Positions 10,601-22,100 of a stretch of 64,000 nt of DNA are shown here, piece after piece (within the stretch, counting starts at the first letter, position 1; the number at the start of each line of letters is the position of its first letter). A program made the position numbers and the translations under genes. Source of the DNA: Petrosia ficiformis (Eukaryota > Porifera > Demospongiae > Haplosclerida > Petrosiidae); NCBI GenBank assembly GCA_947044365.1, contig OX345642.1:6053507-6117506 (forward strand), in the 5' to 3' direction. The notes beneath the pieces were generated by a model. The model did not search any database and was not told the DNA's origin. It saw only the letters and a list, made by a program, of their open reading frames with translations.

Positions 10601-12824
10601 TGCTATTACAGGTAGTAAATCATTGACAGCAGTCCAACGACTTCTTGAATCTGGAGCTAATCCTAATATTTTACTAGGAGGTATTTCCATTATAGAGAAA
10701 GCCAAAGAGGAGACTGGAACAGAGGAAATTGTTAATCTTCTCCTCAAATACTCAGCACTTCAGTTCAACAATGACCATGAACAGTTAGCAGAGAAAATAA
10801 AAGAATCCATTAATGATCAGATCAAAGTGAAACAACAAACTCTTTTACAAGTTGCAGAAAAAATTGAAACAGATTTTCCAGTTACTGGTTTAACGAAAGC
10901 ACAAAATGTACATGAATTATTTAACAAGTTACAACCATATTACTCCTTCCTGAGTTGTGATATCTTAGTTGATATTACAAGAGAGTTTATTGGAGGTGAG
11001 ATTGAAAAGGAGTTAGAGGGCTACTTGGTAATGATGAGAAAGTTCCAGAAATCAGTTAAAATAAAACAGTTGAAAGAAGTGATGTCACTTGTTCCAATAC
11101 AGGACAACACATTTGATACTTGTGATGTCAATATTAAACTTAATGGAGAATGGGAGGAAGGAACACTTGAAAACCTTCAACAGTTACTCAAACACATGTT
11201 CCACAATAAACAGCATCTTCTTAATCACATGACTGTCGATGAAAGAGATTCACTCTGTATTACATTCACAATTCCAACCTCACAATCAGATGGTATTGCT
11301 GATGAAGTGAAGAAACGTAAACAGTTTATAGAGTGTGTTGGAGTATCCAGAGTGTGTGTTTGGGATGTTGATGTGAGTACAATGGAGGATTCTAAATTCA
11401 GCTTTAGTTCTGGTCTCTTGAAAGCAGCTGAAACTGGTAGCAACAAAGCAGTCCAGTTTCTTGTAGAAATAGGAGTTAATATCGATGATGTTGATTCTAA
11501 AAATTACATTGGTAAACCTGATAAGCGAGATACCTGTAATAGTGGACTGACAGCTCTGTGCCTCGCCAGTAAGGGCGGTCATTCGAAGGTGGTTCAAATA
11601 TTACTCAAGGAAGGTGCTGATCCTAAAATTCAGACCAAAGATGGATGGACAGCCTTGATGTACGCCAGTCAGAATGGTCACTCTAAGGTAGTTCAAATAC
11701 TACTCAAGGGAGGTGCTGATCCAAATATTCAGCAAGATGGAAGGACAGCCCTGATGATTGGCAGTCACAATGGTCACACCAAGGTGGTTCAAATGCTTCT
11801 CAAGGGAGGTGCTGATACAAATATTCAGCAAGAAGATGAATGGACAGCCCTGATGATTGGCAGTCACATTGGTCACTCCAAGGTGGTTCAAATACTACTC
11901 AAGGGGGGTGCTGATCCAAATATTCAGAAGGAAAATGGACGGACAGCCCTGATATATGCCAGTCACAATGGTCACTTCGAGGTGGTTCAAATACTACTTG
12001 AGGGAGGTGCTGATCCAAATATTCAGAAGGAAAATGGATGGACAGCCCTGATGTATGCCAGTCAGAATGGTCACTCCGAGGCAGTTCAAATACTACTCAA
12101 GGGAGGTGCTGATCCAAATATTCAGCAGGAAGATGGATGGACAGCCCTGATGTATGCCAGTCAGAATGGTCACTCCGAGGTGGTTCAAATACTACTCGAA
12201 GGAGGTGCTGATCCGGATATTCAGAAGAAAAGGGGATTGTCAGCCCTGATGTCTGCCAGTAGGAATGGTCACTCCGAGGTAGTTCAAATACTACTCGAAG
12301 GAAATGCTGATCCAAATATTCAGAAGAAAAGTGGATTGTCATCCCTGATGTATGCCAGTAGGAATAGTCACTTCAAGATGGTTAAAATACTACTCAAGGG
12401 AGGTTCTGATCCAAATATTCAGAAGGAAGATGGATTAACAGCCCTGTTGTACGCCTGTCAAAATGGTCACTCCAAGTTGGTTCAAATACTACTCAAGAGA
12501 GGTGCTGATCCAAATATTCAGAAGGAAGATGGATCAACAGCCTTGATGTACGCCAGTCAGAATGGTCACTCAGAGGTGGTTCAAATACTACTCAAGGGAG
12601 GTGCTGGTCCAAATATTCAGAAGGCAGATGGATCGACAGCCTTGATGTACGCTAGTCGGAATGGTCATTCAGAGGTGGTTCAAATACTACTCAAGGGAGG
12701 TGCTGGTCCAAATATTCAGAAGGCAGATGGATTGACAGCCTTGATGTACGCTAGTCGGAATGGTCACTTGGAGGTGGTTCAAATACTACTCAATGGAGGA
12801 GCTGATCTAAATATTAAAACATAA
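7692..12824 (+). CDS. gene 1: double Death domain, two-module, ankyrin-repeat protein
   Basis: 1710 codons in one exon after a 5'UTR intron. Order by residue: Death domain 10-86 (LVRWKKFATHL ... ASWEDVVSALEKI); Ser/Thr/Arg/Asp-rich 10-residue repeats about 100-375 (SSTRSDPSSH type, 30-bp DNA units); a second Death domain 382-467 (LVQWERFGLHLPGI ... ASWDDVVLALERI); module A about 487-710, helical (EGLNEVKTINGF) then alpha/beta; ANK about 712-1023; module B about 1027-1235 (TGLTKAQNVHELFNK); ANK about 1236-1710 with 13 near-identical repeats. Death domains form homotypic signalling complexes, and ANK repeats bind proteins; a cytoplasmic adaptor or receptor role is inferred. It ends early: TAA at 12822-12824 replaces the AAA codon of the family's IKTKRGNKAL, removing the last capping repeat. 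AATAAA at 13019 may be the poly(A) signal. Confidence 0.93.
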   Translation: MSKTPTPSMNELHLELKGLVRWKKFATHLRMMEQSDLDKIKKDNHNSAEQRLAVFGTWLHKCTNASWEDVVSALEKINENILAEHLRMKHCPASSFLPPSSHSQSPPFSTSSDHLPSTRSDPSSHSSTRSDPSSHSSTRFDHLSHSSTRSDRHKHSSIKSYRYNHSSTRPNHHSCSRTKSGSSSCSTTRSDPSNHPRTRSDPSSHSSNRSDPLNHSSTRSDCHKHSSIKSYRYNRSITRSDLSTYSLTKSDYSSHSSTRSDPSSHSSTRFDPSNHSSTRFDPSNHSSTRFDPSSHSSTRFDPSRNSSTRFDPSSHSSTRSDPSCHSSTRFNPSCHSSTRFDPSSPSSTRFDLSSHSSTRCDPSIHSPIRYDHHSLDLQPSKLTNCELDTELNTLVQWERFGLHLPGIKVKDLQIIQSDNPTNVVKQKLALFETWLVRYPSASWDDVVLALERIGEIYLAEQIKMKYTCEDRHTIGTEVYTSLSSEEIVFRELSDLHNTFTKLARDFRNGINKLVEPPNEHVLQEIISFIKDLQLYEIEGLNEVKTINGFIDKIRDHYDFLNCDLLQQIATEYLENLLPRIQTYTQNVKKLKHSIPVKCLKCDLQQFVTESNVSRKYMIAIVKLQEVWEKPDIQRLEKLIASLFPGYNPKWFTVKAGSICCMFLIPKSKAKSYISSSSEKLQLMRLTGIFGLQIGITHVIRDDENESFTFDSALLEASQCGNDEAVQFLLYMGVNINHSNSEGKTALMLACEAGHEEVVQTLVSAGASVNDQDSAGQTALMLASGNLVVLYCLLLAKANPDLQRKDGNTALHNACYKGQSTIVRLLLSFSATFVIANIKGDTAFLASIRGNNTEILKLMLNSIPHSPFIVSLGVVYACRLGHSAVFNLFAKQLEYTPQVIDLIISCAEGDVGSAIQHIMEFNIDPNTTLISGITPLMIASSCGHVDVINSLIQAKADVNSKDEDGYTPLAYAITGSKSLTAVQRLLESGANPNILLGGISIIEKAKEETGTEEIVNLLLKYSALQFNNDHEQLAEKIKESINDQIKVKQQTLLQVAEKIETDFPVTGLTKAQNVHELFNKLQPYYSFLSCDILVDITREFIGGEIEKELEGYLVMMRKFQKSVKIKQLKEVMSLVPIQDNTFDTCDVNIKLNGEWEEGTLENLQQLLKHMFHNKQHLLNHMTVDERDSLCITFTIPTSQSDGIADEVKKRKQFIECVGVSRVCVWDVDVSTMEDSKFSFSSGLLKAAETGSNKAVQFLVEIGVNIDDVDSKNYIGKPDKRDTCNSGLTALCLASKGGHSKVVQILLKEGADPKIQTKDGWTALMYASQNGHSKVVQILLKGGADPNIQQDGRTALMIGSHNGHTKVVQMLLKGGADTNIQQEDEWTALMIGSHIGHSKVVQILLKGGADPNIQKENGRTALIYASHNGHFEVVQILLEGGADPNIQKENGWTALMYASQNGHSEAVQILLKGGADPNIQQEDGWTALMYASQNGHSEVVQILLEGGADPDIQKKRGLSALMSASRNGHSEVVQILLEGNADPNIQKKSGLSSLMYASRNSHFKMVKILLKGGSDPNIQKEDGLTALLYACQNGHSKLVQILLKRGADPNIQKEDGSTALMYASQNGHSEVVQILLKGGAGPNIQKADGSTALMYASRNGHSEVVQILLKGGAGPNIQKADGLTALMYASRNGHLEVVQILLNGGADLNIKT
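8041..8800 (+). repeat. 30-bp coding minisatellite inside gene 1
   Basis: About 25 units of CATCAACCAGATCTGATCC type, encoding SSTRSDPSSH decapeptides. The other two + frames also stay open, giving meaningless ORFs such as 8110-8403. It is the expanded counterpart of the S-R-rich decapeptides in genes 2, 4, 5 and 6. Confidence 0.92.
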
Positions 12825-12905
12825 AGAGGAAACAAGGCTTTGACATTAGCGATAACAAATAATCATTTACCAGTTATTAAATTATTGAAAATCCATACTA
12901 TATAG
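12825..12905 (+). pseudogene. severed C-terminal cap of gene 1
   Basis: Directly after the TAA the same frame continues as RGNKALTLAITNNHLPVIKL and on to the family's normal position of the stop (TAG 12903-12905). One base change (AAA to TAA) accounts for the loss. Confidence 0.85.
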
Positions 12906-13056
12906 TAGTGACGAGAGGTGTGGATACAACTGATATTTGTAATTCAAAATGTTTTAGTATTTTTATAATGTCACTTCTTTTTGACTGTTTTTATTGATTA
13001 ATATAATTATACACAGTAAATAAACTATTATTAAGCCTTGCTTGCGGTAATGATGG

Positions 13057-13502
13057 ACTGGATACATTGATATAGGGTTGGGCAATAATTAAATATATCA
13101 CATATATGGCAATGTTATGATAAACAACACAATATACCATAGTACTGGATACTTTGATATAGGGTTGAGCAATAATTCAATATATCGCATACATTGCAAT
13201 GTTATGATGTACAACACGGTATACCATAGTACTGGATACTTTGATATAGGGTTGAGCAATAATTCAATATATCGCATACATTGCAATGTTATGATGTACA
13301 ACACGGTATACCATAGTACTGGATACTTTGATATAGGGTTGAGCAATAATTCAATATATCGCATACATTGCAATGTTATGATGTACAACACGGTATACCA
13401 TAGTACTGGATACTTTGATATAGGGTTGAGCAATAATTCAATATATCGCATACATTGCAATGTTATGATGTACAACACGGTATACCATAGTACTGGATAC
13501 TT
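13057..13502. repeat. 87-bp tandem repeat, five units plus a partial
   Basis: Units start at 13057, 13144, 13231, 13318 and 13405 with ACTGGATACTTTGATATAGG, and a partial one at 13492. The first unit is diverged, the rest almost identical. Because 87 is 29 codons, both strands show long open frames (13117-13536 + and 13098-13478 -); these are not genes. Confidence 0.95.
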
Positions 13503-14715
13503 TTATAACATGATTAAAATTTGTAGTATTGAGTAAATCTCCAAGTATCAATAGCGATACCAGTACTAGTCTGCCACACCTTTATATTATTCTGCCACAC
13601 CAATTTAACAGATAAATTTTTAAATCTCAATTTGTACAAAATTTGAAGCTAATGTAAGCATGTACATTATGCACATACATGTACGTGTTATCAAGTATCA
13701 GTATAGTATTCGATACCATCGATACTGATTCCCAAACTAGTTGGTATCATATTGAAATGAAAATTACTGGTATCGCTCACTACTAGTAAGTGGAGCCAGG
13801 GATTAAAAGGCTCTGACATTTGCTACTACAAATAAGTTATTGAAAACCCATAGAGTGTAGCTATAGTAGTAATGATAAGCATGGACACAGTATAATTCTA
13901 TTCTTTTACAATAAATTATTATTATAATTATGTATAATAATTATGTATAATAATTATGTATTATGTCGTAATAAGTAGGACTAATTTAAATGCAGTGTTA
14001 TTCCTCTTTTGACAGCAACTGGGGCGACAAAATGACCCCACTGCATGTTGGCACCAGCTATACCCACAATATCGAGTTTCCCAGCAAGAGAAGTGTCTCA
14101 GCTATCCACCCGATTGCGTGGGTAGCTCATTGAATCCCTAAATTGCATGAGCAGCGAGAGATCTGCACCTCCTTCAAATTATTTCCGGTCTTATTGTTCT
14201 CAACTATTATATTTTATATCAGAGAGTATGCCTTTTATTATTAATGTAAGTCAATGGATGGATGGGTTAGAAGGAGGAGTGGATAGATGGATAAATAGAT
14301 AGATGGTGGATGGATGGGTTAAGTAATGGATGAATGTGCAAACAGATTGATGAATTTATAAAAAAAGGAATGGATTGATCAAGGAATAGATGAATAGAAC
14401 AATGGATCAATAAATGATGGATGGATGAACGTGCATACTACTGTGTACATGTATGTATGCATCAATGATTGGATTGATATTGAGATTAATTTAGCCAATA
14501 TTGTAATAAGTGTAGTGACAATGTCATTATAGCATTTATTGTGTGATATTAATATTGTGAAACTACACATCTTCATTATCGAAGTAATCAGATACTAGAA
14601 ATTGTCAGTTTATCACAATATTGATAAATCCCTTATTAATACATCACTATTATGTATGGATAGGTAAATGAATTTATTACTAAATGATGTAATTATTATA
14701 TTATATATGTACAGG
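13503..14715. other. intergenic, low-complexity stretches
   Basis: No gene seen. A short piece at about 13790-13860 (AAAAGGCTCTGACATTTGC, then AAACCCATAGAGTGTAG) is a relic of an ANK cap end. An AATTATGTATAAT repeat lies at 13918-13965, and a degenerate GGAT/GATG tract at 14255-14440. The piece near 14188-14212 resembles the protease fragment piece at 50425-50450. Confidence 0.5.
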
Positions 14716-15007
14716 TCACTATTCTTAATGGAATGTGAGTAACTTGTTAATTATGTTGTTAATAAAGTATGTTATACATGTGTACATGTACATGTACCTT
14801 CATGAATACATGTACATCATTTACCTTTCCATTGTCCATAGCCTATATGGGGCTAATGATTAGGTGTTAGAGGTTTCATTGAGTTATTCTCAAATCATAT
14901 GATCATGGACTGGACGGTTATCAGCGACTCTTAGTGTAGTTAATGAGGGGAGTGGTTTCAATGGAGAGGATACAGGACAAATATCACTAACTATATCAAC
15001 ACTAACA
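14716..15007 (+). pseudogene. site-1-protease-like fragment, copy C
   Basis: The VTILNGM piece is at 14716-14736. The second piece is at about 14865-15007 (SYSQII, then frame damage, then WTVISDS, and in the kept frame SVVNEGSGFNGEDTGQ), ending at GTGAGT like copy A. It sits in the spacer between genes 1 and 2. Confidence 0.58.
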
Positions 15008-15296
15008 GTGAGTTATTAATAGTTATATATTATCAATTAGTTAATTATATGTAAATAGGATTTCATTCAGGGGGCATTAGGTGCTGACCCTCCGCCTTGG
15101 AATTAGGTTGCCATGCCAATAGGCACAGCACAATAATCCTGTACATCCCCCCTCTCAAATTTTATATTGATATCTACATGTACACATGCATGTAGCAGTG
15201 ATAATGTGCATGTAGTAGTGATAATGTATAGGTTGTTATGACTGCATGGTGACATACATGTGATTATAATCCAATAATATTTCCTTATCCTGTCTA

Positions 15297-15374
15297 TTAG
15301 ATGTACAAAGAAGCAGAATAAATATTTTAATTAAATGATTTTAGGTTTCCAAACCTTCTTTGTGCATCTACTAT
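15297..15374. repeat. foldback element TTAGATGTACAAAGAAG ... CTTCTTTGTGCATCTA
   Basis: Arms of about 16 bp with one mismatch enclose about 40 bp (ATTTTAATTAAAT, GGTTTCCAAAC). Kept copies are at about 24506-24582, 32494-32572, 62209-62284 and 63132-63209, always at the same place of the spacer. It could be an old MITE or a structured element. Confidence 0.6.
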
Positions 15375-15877
15375 GTATTATTAGGTATGATAATTGATTA
15401 TAATTGGTACATATATCTTTCACGTATTTTAATATAATTAGTACAAAGTACGTTTCTGTGAAGTTAGACCTAAACAACCTGGCAACTAAATGTTAAATCC
15501 TTGCAACTGGACTAACCAATAGAGTTGTATTTTAACAATTCTATTTTTGCAGTATACCAGTGTCTTTCCTCGGCATGTGGCAAACTTTATTAATTAACAA
15601 ACTGAATGATTGGTTGACTTTTGAAAAAGGAACAATTTTTGCTGTTCTTTTAGAGACAGTAAAAACTGGCTTCAGTTTGTTTCCTTAAAATATATTGGAG
15701 AAAGGTATTTCTGTTTCTTCAACAAGGAAGCTAATTATAGTTGCTAGTCTAATTTTTGATCTGAGATCAGGAAAAGCAGGACTCTATAACAGAATGAATC
15801 TGAGGCAAACTCAACATTGCATTTGAACAAAATGAAGAGGCTTGATCTTAGGTAGAATTTGATTAGACATGCAATTA
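15375..15877. other. conserved 5' spacer of gene 2
   Basis: Shares blocks with 32580-33130, 54020-54260 and 63210-63790, including TTAACAAACTGAATGATTGG. The short frames in this block differ between copies, so no gene is called. Confidence 0.5.
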
Positions 15878-16179
15878 CCAAATATGGTAATTCTTCAGTG
15901 GGTGTGGTCTCCACTCTTCAGTCTAATAATAGAAACTAGTCCTTATAAGGATAAATTATAAATAGAAAATGATAATAACAATATTCATAGGTTTTGATGG
16001 TATAAAAGGCTGTGCATCTGCTGATATTTTCAGTTGGAGCCATTAAACGTAGAGTATAGAAAGGGAACATCTTTAACATAAACTGAATAGTCTCTCATAA
16101 CAAATATCTATCAGAACAGGTAATACTTACATTATAACTTAGTTATGATGAATTTATTAAATATTTCCTATAGTGAATC
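15878..16179 (+). promoter_or_regulatory. promoter and 5'UTR of gene 2
   Basis: CArG box CCAAATATGG at 15878-15887; it differs from its paralogues yet still fits CC(A/T)6GG. GGGTGTGGTC follows at about 15900. MEF2-type sites are at 15923-15932 (CTAATAATAG) and 15956-15965 (TTATAAATAG). TATAAAA is at 16001-16007 and an initiator-like TCAGTTGG at 16030, which fits the usual spacing of about 30 bp. 5'UTR intron 16120-16173. Confidence 0.75.
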
Positions 16180-19100
16180 ATGTCAAACTACCCACAACCA
16201 AGCAAACCAACTGTACTTGACCAATCGTCCAATCATCGTAGTCGCTCACCGACCAGATCCAATCGTTGTAGTGGCTCACCAACCAGATCCAATCATCGTA
16301 GTCGCTCACAAACCAGATCCAATCATCGTAGCTCACCAACCAGATCCAATCGTCATAGTCACTCACCAACCAGATCCAATTGTCGTAGCCACTCACCAAC
16401 CAGAATCATATCAAACATACCAACAGCAAGTAGACCAACTGTGAAAGAATTAGACCCAGCACTGAAAGGTTTAGTGCGATGGAAAAGCTTTGCTATTCAA
16501 TTACCTACAATAGAACTATCAGATGTTGTAGAAATTCAGCAAAATCATCAAGGAAACATAGCAGATCAGAGATTGGCTGTTTATGGGACATGGTTAGGCA
16601 AGTGTGTTAATGCTTCCTGGCTTGATGTGATAACAGCTCTTAAAACAATCGATGAAAATGTACTTGCAGATCATCTAAAAGTGAAATGCGGTCTTGCCCT
16701 TCCTCATAGCTCAATCAGCTCCAGTGACACTAAACCTCAAACTCCACTCCTTCCAAACTCTTCACCTGATTCTTATCAGGATATTCTTGTACCTTCAGAA
16801 GTTAAAGTAATAAAAGATTTAGAATGGCTGAACAAATGTTTCGATGACTTAGCAGCAGATCTTCGGAAAGAAATTGATAGATTAGTGAGAAAAGAGGAAA
16901 TAATTTTGCGTGATATAGCAATCCGTATTGAAGAAGAAGATAGCTATACCATTGAAGGATTAACAGCTGTAAAAACAACAGATGAGCTGTTTAAGTTAAT
17001 TCATCCACACTATAATTTCTTAGATATTGATCTGCTGGAAACAATTGCACAATATTTGAAATGTGAAAATGTCACTACAAAAATAAAGGAACATAACGAG
17101 AGTGTCGAAATATTTAAATCCACTACTCCAGTTGAAAGCCTAAGAAATAGTATTATACCTTATGTCTCTATACCAAATTCTTCCAAGCCTCGTAGTATTG
17201 TAATTATCAAGCTACAGAAACCATGGATTGTACAATCCATAACATTAGTGGAAAGATTGACAGAAAGTCTTTTTCCTGATAATAGTCGATCGTTTGAATG
17301 GTTCAGAGTGATGATTGAAACAATGTATGTAATGTTTTTAGTTCCAGAAGAGAAAACCGAATCTCTTGTTGCTACCAGTCATCAAAAGCTTCAGTTCATG
17401 AGACTAATGGGGGTCATTAGTCTACAGATCGGTAGTACTTGTGTTCTCAATGAAGATGAAAACAAAAGCTTTAGTTTTGATTCAGCTCTTCTAGAAGCAT
17501 CACAATTAGGTAATAATGAAGCTATTCAGTTTCTGAGAGACTTAGGAGCTTGCAATAATATCACAAGCAAGACATTAGTACCTCAAGCTAGACATGAAGA
17601 GTTTGTACAAGAGAAGCTAGCATCCATTTTCATGGGTGCAATCAAGCAGAACAATTTGAGAGTCGTTACAGAGCTTATGAATAGGGTTTCTGTTATTGAT
17701 ATACAATTAGGAGTGACAGTAGCATGTAGACTAGGGTATTCAACTGTCATTAGTCTGTTAATAAAACATTTACAGCTTTCTCCACAAGTGGTAGATTTAT
17801 ATGTTGCCTGCCAAGAAAATGATACCACTTCATTGAAACAACAGCTTACCCAGTCTGGTATTGATCCTAATACCACATTAATATCCGATATTACACCTCT
17901 CATGATAGCATCATCATGTGGACATATCGAAGTATTAGAATATCTCCTACAAGCTAAAGCTGATGTTAATAGTAAGGATGAAGATGGCTATACACCATTA
18001 GCATATGCTATTACAGGTAGTAAATCATTAACAATAGTACAACAACTTCTTCAATCTGGAGCTAATCCTAATATATTACTAGGAGGTATTTCCATTATAG
18101 AGAAAGCCAAAGAGGAGAATGGAACAGAGGAAATTGTTAATCTTCTCCTGAAATATTCAGCACTTCAGTTACACAAAGATTATGAACAGTTACCTGAGAA
18201 AGTGAAAAAATCCATTAATGATCAGATTGAAGAGAAGAAACTAACCATTTTACAAGTTGCAGAGAAAATTGAAACACATTTTGAAATGACTGGTTTAACG
18301 AAAGCACAAAACACACATGAATTATTTAACAAGTTACAACCATATCACTCCTTCCTGAGTTGTGATATCTTAGTTGATATTACAAGAGAGTTTATTGGAG
18401 GTGAGATTGAGAATGAGTTAGAGGGCTACTTGGTAACGATGAGAAAGTTCCAGAAATCAGTTAAAATCAAACAGTTGAAAGAGGCGATGTCACTTGTTTC
18501 AATACAGCACAACACATCGAATACTTGTGATGTCAACATTAAACTTAATGGAGAATGGGAGGAAGGAACACTTGAAAACCTTCAACAGTTACTCAAACAC
18601 ATGCTCCGTAATAAACAACATCTTCTTAATCACATGACTGTTGATGAAAGAGAGTCACTTTGTATTACATACACAATTCCTGCTTCACAATCAGATGGCA
18701 TTGCTGATGAAGTAAAGAGAAGTAAAGAGTTTATAGAGTGCGTTGGAGTATCCAGAGTGTCTGTCGGAGATGTTGATGTCAGTAAAACTGAAGATTCCAA
18801 ATTCAGCTTTAGTTCTGGTCTGTTGAGAGCTGCTCGAAATGGTATTAACAAAGCAGTCCAGTTTCTAGTAGAAATGCATGTTAATATTGATAATGTTGGA
18901 ATGACAGCGCTAATGCTAGCAAGTAAAGCTGGTCACGAAGAGATTGTAGAAACACTATTATCAATGTGGGCTGGTGGTAGTTGTCAGGATCATAAACAAA
19001 CTGCAGTAAGAACAGATACTGTATCACTACCACATACAGATATTGACCAGGAATCAATGGCTGCTAAGAAAGATGAAACAGCACCAGTAGAGACACTAGT

Positions 19101-22100
19101 AACACATTACAATTGTGATCCTGATAAACAAGATAATAATGGACTGACAGCCCTGCACCATGCCAGTCAGGGTGGTCATTCAAACGTGGTTCAAATACTA
19201 CTCAAGGGAGGTGCTAATCCAAATATTCAAGAGAAAGATGGATGGACAGCCCTGATGCCTGCCAGTCACAATGGTCACTCTGAGATGGTTCAAATACTAC
19301 TCAAGGGAGATGCTGATCCTAATATATCTACCCTAACATTAGGTCTATTATATCCATTAAATGTGCATTAACTGTTGAGTATTATGTGTTTTCATTAGGG
19401 GAGGAAGATATGGATACTCAAGAATTAGATCCAGTAGAGAGGGAGAAACCTAAAGCAGCCTTCACTCAAAGTGACAAGTTACAAGTATTGAAGGAAAGTT
19501 AGTTGAATTTTATCAGTAATATACATTTTTATATGGTTTGTGTTATACATCAGAGGTAGAATCATTACAGGAGATAGATGTTAGTAAAAGTGAACAAGTA
19601 GAGAAATTACAGGGTATGTTGGAAATGAATGACAAAAGAGTGAAAGAACTGGAAGTTCAATTAGAGGAACTTAAGAAGATTCAGGAATTGAAGGTCTTGT
19701 CATCATCACATGGTTCAGAGGTTATCAAACACCAGAGAGATGCAGAAGTACAGTTTAGTTATATGGTACCAGTGTCAGGTTAGGATGTAATTTATTTTTT
19801 AAAATTATAATTCATAATTATTTAATTTGTCAGATCGTCTTGATAGTGTCCATGTGGCTGGACAAACACTCTTCCTTATTCAAGGGGACAAACCCCAGTC
19901 CCTCAATTGGGAAGAATATGGCTTCAGATTACATTTTCCACAAGGTACCATCTCTCCATCAGATACATGCGAGGTGGTCGTTAAAGCTTTAGTGGGTGGT
20001 AAATTTGAGTTTCCAGAGGGTACAGAGCTTGTTAGTGCAGTATATGTTGTGGCATTTGCTAAAAAGCTTCTTAAACCTGTTGAAATGGAAATACAACATT
20101 GTGTTAACCTGACCAATGAAGAACAGGGGAAACATTTAAGCTTTGTTTCAACAGCTAAAGACAATCAAAATCACCCAAACAAATTTGAGCTAATTGAAGG
20201 AGGAGAATTCAATCCCGGTACGAGATATGGCAGTATCAAACGAATACATTATTGCAAGAAAGCAATTGTGTCATCACAAAATGATGATAAAGGTACAAAT
20301 GATATTTTTGGCGTGTCCACAATTACTACATTAATATTTTCATCACTGCTAGATTATACTGGTCAGATCTATTATGAGAGAATTGGGTTTAACAGATGGT
20401 GCATGAGATTTATGGTTACAAAAGACATTAACGTATTTAAGAAGGTATGATTTCATTATGTTATACTCTCCAAATTACCTCCTTGATTATGTGATCAACA
20501 TGTCATATATTTATTATACATAATTATATAATTGGACTATGGGAAAACCAGGCGTATTTTTCACGATAATTTTAAACAGAATGAAACTTGCTTTATGACT
20601 ATTAAGTACAGAAAGAAAACTAAATTTGGTATCCAGGAAGAGCAAATATTGTTTCTTTTAGATATCAAATTTAGTCAGCTTCCTGTACAAATTGATCAAA
20701 TCGTAAATCTAAGCATTTGGTTAAAATTATTGAGTTATAAGCCTGATTTTGCTAGTCACAATATTATGTCTATTATGCATGCATACATGTAAATTATAAT
20801 TTGGGCTCCCAAACCATTATCATTGTTGTACAGTTCTTACTTTCATAGCTAAATGTATACAATGTAATCAAACTGTAATAGTTATTATTATGCTTGTGTT
20901 ACAATCATAATTTTTATGTGTTGTATATGTATGTACATGTAGTTAAGAAAGTTACAACATTCCAGGGTGTTAGCTCAGTAAATTAATTGGTTTGGTGTGT
21001 AAAGTAACATGCACTCCAACCACACTACAGCAGGAAGAAAGCGGCTTGTAGAAAAGCTTGAGTCATATTTGAATCTCATGCTTTGCCGTTTTATGATTTA
21101 GGACCAACAATCTTTTTACATGCACCATTTATCCTTCCTGTCAAATTTCAATTCATTGCTTCATTATTGAGTAACAGTATAATCATGATCATGTATTAAT
21201 CTTATGACATTAAACTATACACTATAGTACATATGAATTCATCACATCTTAATTGGTCATCATGATTGTAAACACTCAACTTTAGTATGGGATGTTATTT
21301 GCACAATGTTGTACAAGCTGGATGCATATACCTAGTATATAAAATTGTGTGTACATTTTGTAGTATTATTGTGTCACAGTACTGGCAGCCCCTCCCTCCA
21401 CCCACCAAACATTCTGCAAATATTTATAGTTTGTTGTGATTATATATATATATATATAGTAATTATAATAATATTACTATTATGTTAATACATAGTATAT
21501 AACAGAGGAATATCCTTATGCTGAAAGAGATGAGACAATACGTTTCTCCTTTTTGGATAATGATGATGGATACATTGAACTTGTTTTGGGGAATATGGAT
21601 GTAATAAATTCTCAAGGATGGAGAATTGAATCTCACAAAGATCCACTCAGAGTAAGTGAATACCACTAGTTTTAATATTAGAGTCTTATACTGTATTGCT
21701 GTTATTTGTGTATTGCTCTTGTTAGTATATAAGTTCAAATTTTAGTCTTGTGCTGCATCAAGGTTTTATTTAGGGTAGTGGATATTGCTTCCCCTTGGAA
21801 ATTAGTTGGCTCAGCAAAATACGCCTGTATGTTGCCCCTCCCCCCTCAACAAATTTAATAAATGAAGGCCTCGCTATGTTTACATATTTATGTGTTTGTT
21901 TGTGACTGTATTTATAGTTAAAGAAGAAAGATGCTGATTCGTTTGGTTCAAATGCTGTTCCTATTCCTACTTCATGTCTAATTACTATATGGGCAAAGAT
22001 GTCTTGTAACGAGGAACGCTTGAGACATCCAGTAGCATTGGCTGGAGTAAATGCTGATACAACAAAAACCATATATATTAGCCGATTTTTAGAAACAAAG

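Noticed and set aside
13098..13536. ORFs on both strands over the 87-bp repeat
   Set aside because: The period of 29 codons keeps any frame open; no start context or conservation.
20532..20792. 86-codon frame in the long intron of gene 2 as an extra exon
   Set aside because: No ATG start; exons 4 and 5 join in phase without it, and the joined protein reads naturally across the junction.
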